A stretch of 64,000 bases of DNA from Phocaeicola vulgatus ATCC 8482 (GTDB lineage Bacteria; Bacteroidota; Bacteroidia; Bacteroidales; Bacteroidaceae). The notes beneath the pieces were generated by a model. That model ran no database searches. It was not told where the DNA came from and worked only from the letters and a program-made list of their open reading frames with translations. How positions within the stretch are numbered: the first letter of the stretch is position 1; every line of letters begins with the position of its first letter. The stretch spans positions 1,302,001-1,366,000 of the forward strand of contig NC_009614.1 in NCBI RefSeq assembly GCF_000012825.1. The letters are read 5' to 3'. Positions 57,933 to 64,000 of the stretch are shown here, piece after piece. The position numbers and the translations under genes are program-made.

Positions 57933-58313
57933 ATGCTGCTGGAGAACTTTTATAAAATCATTCATATAAAGGAAAGAGAAGACGGGAAACAGGAAATAGA
58001 GATAGAGCTGAATCCCGGCCATGTGCTCTATCAAGGTCATTTCCCCGGACAGCCGGTGGTTCCGGGCGTCTGTACCTTACAGATAATAAAAGAAAGTGCC
58101 GAACAGATCGCCAGCCAACCTTTGCAGTATGTACAGATTGCTTCTTCCAAGTTCCTGTCTGCCATCAATCCGCTTGAAACTCCACTACTGCAACTATTTA
58201 TCCGACTAGAAAAAACGGAAGAGCATCTTTTCAAGTTGCAGGCAGAAGGCATTTGTAATGGAAAAGAATTTATCAAGTTGAAAGCGGTACTGATGGCAAG
58301 TAAGTATCAATGA
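57933..58313 (+). CDS. FabZ/ApeI-like 3-hydroxyacyl-ACP dehydratase
   Basis: A 126-residue hotdog protein with the dehydratase signature GHFPGQPVVPGV including the catalytic His. It fits the ApeI-like dehydratases that work with ApeP-like ones to build polyene chains. It starts one base after the previous stop codon. Confidence 0.85.
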   Translation: MLLENFYKIIHIKEREDGKQEIEIELNPGHVLYQGHFPGQPVVPGVCTLQIIKESAEQIASQPLQYVQIASSKFLSAINPLETPLLQLFIRLEKTEEHLFKLQAEGICNGKEFIKLKAVLMASKYQ

Positions 58314-58421
58314 AGCAAGTCCTTCTGTTAAATATCCATAATAGCAAGAACAATAAGTCCATTTATAGTTGTCAACACCCATTAAACATCTTATATTCAG
58401 ACAATTATAAATATGACACCT

Positions 58422-58706
58422 ATGAAAACAAAATTCACAATGATTATGGCTGTTATTGCAACATTTGCAATAAGCTTGAACCTCCACTCTTCTAATGAGG
58501 AAGTAGTGTTTGGAGCACCTGCCGTGCAAATGCCACGAGGGGGTCCAAAGTACTGTGCTTTCGAAGCTGAATGGGAAAATTGCAAAATGGCTGCTACAGG
58601 CACTGTGTGTATCAGTGAAGATGGTAAATGCGGCACCGGAGTAGAGGTAGGTGCCCCCGGTGAAGGTTCAGGAGAAGGTGGGAATCATGGTGCTCCTACC
58701 AATTAA
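58422..58706 (+). CDS. Small secreted Cys-containing NVEALA-like peptide
   Basis: A 94-residue peptide with a signal sequence (~1-22), four cysteines (YCAFEAEWENC, GTVC, GKC) and a glycine-rich tail (GEGSGEGGN). The layout is that of the Bacteroides NVEALA-type peptides, although the NVEALA string itself is replaced by FGAPAVQ. Such peptides are often found next to beta-propeller lipoproteins, as here. Function unknown. It is not part of any aryl polyene pathway I know. Confidence 0.6.
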   Translation: MKTKFTMIMAVIATFAISLNLHSSNEEVVFGAPAVQMPRGGPKYCAFEAEWENCKMAATGTVCISEDGKCGTGVEVGAPGEGSGEGGNHGAPTN

Positions 58707-58714
58707 CAACCAAC

Positions 58715-58752
58715 AATTTATGTGGCCGGTTAGAAATCCGGTCACATAAATT
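58715..58752 (+). terminator. Strong hairpin between the peptide and DUF4221 genes
   Basis: AATTTATGTGGCCGG (58715-58729) pairs with CCGGTCACATAAATT (58738-58752) with one G-T pair. No T run follows, so it may limit read-through or protect the peptide mRNA. Confidence 0.6.
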
Positions 58753-58778
58753 ACAAATATCATAAAACCGAAAATATT

Positions 58779-59963
58779 ATGAATCGAACACTCCTTTTTA
58801 TATCACTCTTTTCTATATTTACCCTCGTATCTTGCCAGTCCTCCCCAAAAAACGAAGCTGGCAAACAGAACGAAGTAGAACTGGTAGCAGAAAAACAGCT
58901 GGCTTTCCCTTTAGACGAACAGACCTATTACTTAAGCAAATCCATGTTCCAATTCGAAGAAAACGGGAAAGAATACCTTCACTTTGAGAATACACAAAAA
59001 TCATTATATGACATTGTCATTTTTGATATAGAGAATCAACAGATAGCCAAACGGATACCTCTTCACAAGACAGGTCCCAACGGGCTACCAGCTGTATTCG
59101 GCAGTAGACCTTCCCCCGATTCTCAATATATATTAGTTGCACAGAATAATATCAGTCGGCTCAGTTCCATAAACTCTCAAGGGGAAATAATACGAAACTA
59201 TAATTTCCAAACTCCTGAAGGCAGATTTACACCCTTGTCTTTTGGCAGTTACTACAATGCACCTGCTTTTATCAAAGACTCATGCATATTTCTACGCCAA
59301 GAAATTTTAAAACCCGATATGAAAAAGGAAGACTGGCCTAGAACCCATATGTTCGCCTCACAGGATCTGAGAACAGGAGAAGTTAAATGGATTCCTATTT
59401 TCTATCCACCCATCTTTAAAGAGGAATATGACAATATCGCAGGAGGATACGGTTTTAGTTATGATTACAACTACAAAGAGAGCCGTTTGGTCTGTGGATT
59501 TTTCGGATATGACAGCCTGATGGTTACAGATGACTTGAAACATATCCGATGGTATAACGCCAAAAGCAGATATCTGAAAAGCATGAAGCCCAAACTGGGT
59601 AATTCTATGGAAGGCATTAATGCTATTATAAAACTCAATGAAAATCCTAGATATTGGCATATCATGTATGACAAATACCGCAATGTGTACTACCGTTTTG
59701 CCGAAATGCCTTACAAACTGGCTCCCAACGAAAGCCCCTATGAAACGCCCAAAGGAAAGGAGTTCTCCGTCATTGTACTGAACGCGGATTTTGAAATCAT
59801 CGGAGAAACAAAATTCCCCGGAAAGAAATATTTCTATAAAATGAGTTTTGTGGGAAGGGAAGGACTGTATATATCCGAGAACAATCTGGAAAATCCGCAA
59901 TTCGACGAGAACAAGTTGGTGTTTACCTGCTTTAAAATTAAAAATGCATCTCCAAATAAATAA
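58779..59963 (+). CDS. DUF4221-like six-bladed beta-propeller lipoprotein
   Basis: A 394-residue lipoprotein (lipobox TLVSCQ, Cys 19) with repeated beta-strand pattern of a TolB-like propeller and the DUF4221-type stretches FPLDEQTYYLSKSMFQF, FDIENQQIAKRIPLHKTGPNG and VYYRFAEMPY. Such proteins sit beside NVEALA peptides in Bacteroides; the function is unknown. The pair lies between the two halves of the aryl-polyene-type cluster and looks like a foreign insertion. Confidence 0.75.
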   Translation: MNRTLLFISLFSIFTLVSCQSSPKNEAGKQNEVELVAEKQLAFPLDEQTYYLSKSMFQFEENGKEYLHFENTQKSLYDIVIFDIENQQIAKRIPLHKTGPNGLPAVFGSRPSPDSQYILVAQNNISRLSSINSQGEIIRNYNFQTPEGRFTPLSFGSYYNAPAFIKDSCIFLRQEILKPDMKKEDWPRTHMFASQDLRTGEVKWIPIFYPPIFKEEYDNIAGGYGFSYDYNYKESRLVCGFFGYDSLMVTDDLKHIRWYNAKSRYLKSMKPKLGNSMEGINAIIKLNENPRYWHIMYDKYRNVYYRFAEMPYKLAPNESPYETPKGKEFSVIVLNADFEIIGETKFPGKKYFYKMSFVGREGLYISENNLENPQFDENKLVFTCFKIKNASPNK

Positions 59964-59996
59964 TTAACGCCAGAATGCCCGCATCCGAAAATATAC

Positions 59997-60004
59997 TATC
60001 TTTG
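59997..60004 (+). promoter_or_regulatory. -7 element for the GT2 gene
   Basis: TATCTTTG within AAAATATACTATCTTTG, the same 17-mer as upstream of the LolA-like gene; CCCATTA-AAAC follows in both places. Confidence 0.65.
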
Positions 60005-60084
60005 TCACCCATTAGAAACCACATAAGTTCAGGTACGAAAACATTCATCCCAAACGTATCTGAATAGTTTGACTGAAAAACAAG

Positions 60085-61278
60085 ATGAGTACAAACACAA
60101 CATCGGTTTGGCGGAAGAAACTAAAGGAACTGGAGATTGTCGTCGTTATTCCCACCTACAACAACGGGAAGACACTGGCGGCAGTCATTGAGGAGGTATG
60201 CAGGTATGCAGACGATATCATTGTCGTCAATGACGGCTCTACGGATGATACGACCAACATTCTGGAACAATATCCGGCTATCCGCACCATTACCCATCCT
60301 GTCAATAAAGGAAAAGGAACCGCTTTGAAGCACGGTCTTTCCCAAGCAAAAAAAGAGGGTTTCCGCTATGCCATCACCATCGATTCGGACGGACAGCATT
60401 TCGCTTCCGATATTCCCTGTTTTATCGAAGCCATTGAAAAAGAGCCCGACACGCTGCTGGTAGGCGCCCGAAACTTAGCCTCCGACAATATGCCGGGCAA
60501 GAATACCTTTGCCAATAAATTCTCTAATTTCTGGTTCAGACTGGAAACCGGGCTGAAACTGGAAGATACACAATCGGGATACCGCCTTTACCCTCTGCGC
60601 AAAATGGATGTGCAAAGCTGCTGGTACACCGCCAAATACGAATTTGAGTTGGAAGCCATCGTCTTTGCCGCATGGGGAGATGTAGCGGTGAAGAACATTC
60701 CCATCCACGTGTATTATCCCCCGCAAGCAGAACGGGTATCCCATTTCCGGCCGTTCCGGGATTTTACCCGTATCAGTGTGCTGAACACGGTGCTGGTGCT
60801 GATTACCTGCCTTTGGATTGTTCCCCGTAACCTGCTCCGCAAACTGTCATGGAGCAACTGCAAGCGATTCTTCACCGACCATGTGCTGAATACACGGGAA
60901 TCCAACCTGAAGATTGTACTCGCCATCATGCTGGGGATTTTTATGGGTATCGTTCCGTTATGGGGTTATCAGATGCTGATCACCCTCTTTCTTGCGCATC
61001 TGTTCAGACTGAATAAAGTGATTGCCCTTGTCGCCGCCAATATCAGTATTCCACCCATGATTCCCCTATTGCTGTACGGCAGTTACCGGACAGGCTGCAT
61101 GGTACTGGGTAATCCTCCCGATTTGCATCTCGGAGACCTTTCTCTTGAAAATGTCAAATCAGTTTTAGAGCAATATTTAATAGGAAGCATTATCTTTGCA
61201 ATGGCTTGCAGTCTGCTGTCTGGAGTAATCTCCACCGCGTTGCTGGCTATATGTAGGAGAAAAAACGGATATGACTAA
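60085..61278 (+). CDS. GT2 glycosyltransferase fused to a DUF2062 membrane domain
   Basis: A 397-residue protein. Residues ~12-235 form a family 2 glycosyltransferase: VVIPTYNNGKTL, VVNDGSTDDT (nucleotide-sugar Asp), IDSDGQHF and DTQSGYRLYP, similar to dolichyl-phosphate mannose synthases. After a membrane segment (~237-256), the C-terminal part (~275-390) is a DUF2062-like membrane domain with GIFMGIVPLWGYQM. It probably puts a sugar on a lipid at the inner membrane. The next gene overlaps it by eight bases. Confidence 0.88.
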   Translation: MSTNTTSVWRKKLKELEIVVVIPTYNNGKTLAAVIEEVCRYADDIIVVNDGSTDDTTNILEQYPAIRTITHPVNKGKGTALKHGLSQAKKEGFRYAITIDSDGQHFASDIPCFIEAIEKEPDTLLVGARNLASDNMPGKNTFANKFSNFWFRLETGLKLEDTQSGYRLYPLRKMDVQSCWYTAKYEFELEAIVFAAWGDVAVKNIPIHVYYPPQAERVSHFRPFRDFTRISVLNTVLVLITCLWIVPRNLLRKLSWSNCKRFFTDHVLNTRESNLKIVLAIMLGIFMGIVPLWGYQMLITLFLAHLFRLNKVIALVAANISIPPMIPLLLYGSYRTGCMVLGNPPDLHLGDLSLENVKSVLEQYLIGSIIFAMACSLLSGVISTALLAICRRKNGYD

Positions 61279-64000
61279 ATTCTTTGTTGGATTATATAAC
61301 TATTTTGAAAGGCATAAAGTCTTGTTTTACCTGTCCCTCAGCGTATGCATCCTCTTTATGGCCCTTTTTGCCGCCCAAGTCAGATTCGAGGAAAACGTAA
61401 CCAGTTTCTTTCCGGATACCAAGGACTCCCAAAATGCCATCAACGTATTTGAAAATCTGAAGATAAAGGATAAAATTATGATCATGCTGTCCGGCAAGGA
61501 CGGTGTGGCGGATGCGGATTCCCTGATTGAAGCTGCCGAAACCATTAAACAGGATTTACAGCAACAAGCGGAAGGAACCCTGATTAAAGAGATCTTCTCA
61601 AAAGCCGACGAAAACCTGATCAACAGTGCCGGAGATTTTGTTTACGACAACCTGCCCCTGTTCCTTTCCGACGAGGACTACCAACGGCTGGACACCTTGC
61701 TTACCGCCGGAAACATTGCCGCCCTGATGCAGAAGAACTATTCCAACCTGATATCTCCGGCAGGATTCGCCCTGAAAAACTACCTTATGCGGGACCCGTT
61801 GGGACTGGGCAGCCAGACGCTGAAACACCTGCAAGACTTCCAGTTGGAAGCTAATTACGAACTGATCAATGAACATATCTTCTCACGGGACGGTTCCACC
61901 CTGCTGATGTTCATCACCCCGGTATTCAACACCGGAAGCACGGGCAAAAATGACAAACTCATCCGGCTGATTGAAGACGAGCTGCAAAAAGCGGAAAAGG
62001 AACATCCCCAATTGGTTGCCGAATATTTCGGAGGTCCTTCCGTAGGAGTGTACAATGCACGACAGATAAAGAAAGATACGCTGGTCACTTCTTCCATCGC
62101 GCTGATTATCATCATTGTCTTCATATCTCTGGTATTCAAGCATAAGAAATCCATTCCGCTTATCATCACCCCGGTGCTGTTCGGAGCTTTATTCGCCTTA
62201 TGCCTCATCTACTTTATCAAAGGCGGCATTTCAGCCATTGCCGTAGGTGCGGGCTCCGCCGTAATGGGCATTGCCTTGAGCTACTCCATACACATGCTGG
62301 CGCATCAGAATCATGTATCATCGGTACAACAATTAATCAGAGAAATCGCCTATCCGCTTACCATAGGCAGTTTTACTACCATCGGCGCCTTTTTCGGCCT
62401 CCTCTTTACCAGTTCCAACCTGTTACGGGATTTCGGTCTGTTCGCCTCGCTTGCCTTGATAGGAACCACGCTGTTTTGCCTGGTCTATCTGCCGCATTTC
62501 CTGAAAGGGCAGGCGCATGTAAAACAAGGGGCGGTGCTACGCTTTATCGAGAAACTGAACGCTTATCCATACGAAAAGAACAAAGGCTTGGTAGGGGGCA
62601 TTCTCGTGCTGACCATAATATGTTTATTCACCTCGCAGAACGTGCGTTTCAACGAGGATATGATGAGTCTGAACTATGAGCCTGCCCACTTGAAACAATC
62701 GGAAAACAAGCTGGCCGAACTCTTTGACAAGAAAGAAAAGACTGTTCTCTTTGTCAGTACAGGCAAAGATATGGGAGACGCTACCGGACAATACGCCGAA
62801 ACGAACCGGCTGCTCGCCCAACTGAAAGAAGAAGGAAAAATAAAAGATTACGCCTCTGCCGGACAGTTTCTGATACCGGAAGAGGTGCAGGAAGCACGGT
62901 TGAAACAATGGCACAACTACTGGACTCCGGAAAAGAAAGCCCGGTTACGCGAAACCATCCGGACAAAGGCTGCCCGTTATCATTTCCGTGAACATGCATT
63001 CGAGCCGTTTTTCCAATGGCTCGACCGTCCGTTCCAGCCTTTGGACTACCAGAATGAAATCACTACCCGGCTTCTGAACGAATGGCAGACTTCCGCCGAT
63101 TCCCTGACCATGCTGATTACTCAGGTACGGATGAACGAAACCGACAAGGAAGCGGTGTACCCCCTTTTCCAACCAAAAGAGAAGGTGGTTATCTTCGACC
63201 GCGGCTATTTCGCCAACCAATGGGTATCAGCCGTCAATCAGGATTTCTATCTGATTCTTTATATCTCCTCTTTTCTGATTTTCTTTGCCTTATGGATCTC
63301 CTACGGACGCATAGAACTGACCCTGATGAGTTTCCTGCCGATGTTGGTCAGCTGGATTATCATTGTGGGGTTAATGGGCATGCTGGGTATTGAATTCAAT
63401 ATCATCAACATCATTCTATCCACCTTTATTTTTGGAATCGGGGATGATTTCAGCATTTTCATTATGGACGGATTGCAGAATAAGTACCGCACAGGACGGC
63501 AGTTGCTGAACTCGCACAAAACAGCCATCTTCTTCTCCGCTTTCACCACCGTGATAGGTATGGGTACGTTGGTCTTCGCACGCCATCCGGCATTGCAGTC
63601 CATTTCCCTCATCTCCATTTTGGGAATGATTGCCGTCGTACTGGTGGCCTACACGCTGCAACCCATCCTTTTCCGGTTCTTCATCACAGCACCCGCTTCC
63701 AAAGGGTTGCCTCCTTATACATTGACAGGACTGGCAAGAACCGGCGGCTTGTTCCTGCTGTTCTTTATCGGATGCCTGTTCCTGCGCTTGCTAATAGCTG
63801 TCATGACCTTGCTTCCTATCCGCAAAGCCTATAAGAAACAAGTACTTTGCCAACTGATACATGTCACCTGCAAAGGCCTGATCCATATAGCCACATTTGT
63901 ACATAAAGAAAAGATGAACCGGACAGGAGAAACGTTTAAAAAGCCTGCCATCCTGATAGCCAATCATCAGTCTTTCATCGATATACTGGTATTATTGGCA
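61271..64000 (+). CDS. MMPL-family exporter fused to a PlsC-type acyltransferase (partial)
   Basis: The frame from ATG 61271 is open to the window end (910 codons, no stop). Residues ~1-770 are an RND/MMPL exporter: a first membrane helix at ~17-37, a periplasmic domain, five or six helices with the PSVGVYNARQ and AVGAGSAVMGIALSYSIHM region, a second periplasmic domain and a second helix bundle with FGIGDDFSIFIMDG. After a further membrane segment the chain continues in frame into a 1-acylglycerol-phosphate acyltransferase-type start, NHQSFIDI, which is the H-x4-D motif. MMPL proteins in aryl polyene clusters are thought to flip or export the lipid product. The acyltransferase part runs off the window. 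Confidence 0.85.
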   Translation, partial: MTKFFVGLYNYFERHKVLFYLSLSVCILFMALFAAQVRFEENVTSFFPDTKDSQNAINVFENLKIKDKIMIMLSGKDGVADADSLIEAAETIKQDLQQQAEGTLIKEIFSKADENLINSAGDFVYDNLPLFLSDEDYQRLDTLLTAGNIAALMQKNYSNLISPAGFALKNYLMRDPLGLGSQTLKHLQDFQLEANYELINEHIFSRDGSTLLMFITPVFNTGSTGKNDKLIRLIEDELQKAEKEHPQLVAEYFGGPSVGVYNARQIKKDTLVTSSIALIIIIVFISLVFKHKKSIPLIITPVLFGALFALCLIYFIKGGISAIAVGAGSAVMGIALSYSIHMLAHQNHVSSVQQLIREIAYPLTIGSFTTIGAFFGLLFTSSNLLRDFGLFASLALIGTTLFCLVYLPHFLKGQAHVKQGAVLRFIEKLNAYPYEKNKGLVGGILVLTIICLFTSQNVRFNEDMMSLNYEPAHLKQSENKLAELFDKKEKTVLFVSTGKDMGDATGQYAETNRLLAQLKEEGKIKDYASAGQFLIPEEVQEARLKQWHNYWTPEKKARLRETIRTKAARYHFREHAFEPFFQWLDRPFQPLDYQNEITTRLLNEWQTSADSLTMLITQVRMNETDKEAVYPLFQPKEKVVIFDRGYFANQWVSAVNQDFYLILYISSFLIFFALWISYGRIELTLMSFLPMLVSWIIIVGLMGMLGIEFNIINIILSTFIFGIGDDFSIFIMDGLQNKYRTGRQLLNSHKTAIFFSAFTTVIGMGTLVFARHPALQSISLISILGMIAVVLVAYTLQPILFRFFITAPASKGLPPYTLTGLARTGGLFLLFFIGCLFLRLLIAVMTLLPIRKAYKKQVLCQLIHVTCKGLIHIATFVHKEKMNRTGETFKKPAILIANHQSFIDILVLLA

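Overview
The window looks like chromosomal DNA of a gut Bacteroidales bacterium, most likely Bacteroides or Phocaeicola of the vulgatus/dorei type. Evidence: moderate GC, a SusC/SusD pair, a hybrid two-component sensor, fused SecDF, a NVEALA-type peptide with a DUF4221 lipoprotein, and many starts preceded by the Bacteroides -7 element TAnnTTTG. Species is an inference; no rRNA is present.

Positions 1-14,600 are mostly housekeeping: 2-oxoacid:ferredoxin oxidoreductase alpha chain (korA), tRNA-Arg(CCT), divergent threonine-degradation genes (kbl and a Tdh-like dehydrogenase), a KDG-kinase-like sugar kinase, secDF, an operon of two rhomboid proteases, an EEP-family protein and an M3 peptidase, and an HU gene. 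Positions 14,679-21,430 hold a secreted GH2 beta-galactosidase, a short chimeric RhuM-like gene, an mnmA paralogue and a serine-type sulfatase.

Positions 22,232-41,516 form one polysaccharide utilisation locus (PUL), probably for arabinan or another alpha-arabinoside: GH51 and GH43 on the minus strand, then a hybrid two-component regulator, GH97, SusC, SusD, a surface glycan-binding lipoprotein and a second GH43 on the plus strand. The two enzyme/transport operons share an upstream layout: two GTCCACC direct repeats 21 bp apart, 20-21 bp ahead of the -7 element. These are candidate sites for the regulator.

After cysS, positions 43,599 to the window end hold an aryl-polyene-type biosynthetic cluster: aromatic ammonia-lyase, ketoreductase, four ketosynthase-type proteins, two ACPs, acyltransferase, O-methyltransferase, two dehydratases, thioesterase, deacetylase, LolA-like carrier, lipoprotein, GT2-DUF2062 and an MMPL exporter fused to an acyltransferase that runs off the window. 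Two blocks appear to interrupt it. One is a KilA-N gene flanked by 74-bp imperfect direct repeats that duplicate the junction of the neighbouring genes. The other is a NVEALA-type peptide plus DUF4221 lipoprotein pair, bracketed by two near-identical promoters.

The most unusual non-coding signal is a set of three intergenic arrays (about 5,990, 21,784 and 56,366), each with four palindromic units phased at exactly 22 bp. Two of them lie inside related elements of about 450-470 bp that share other blocks at matching distances.
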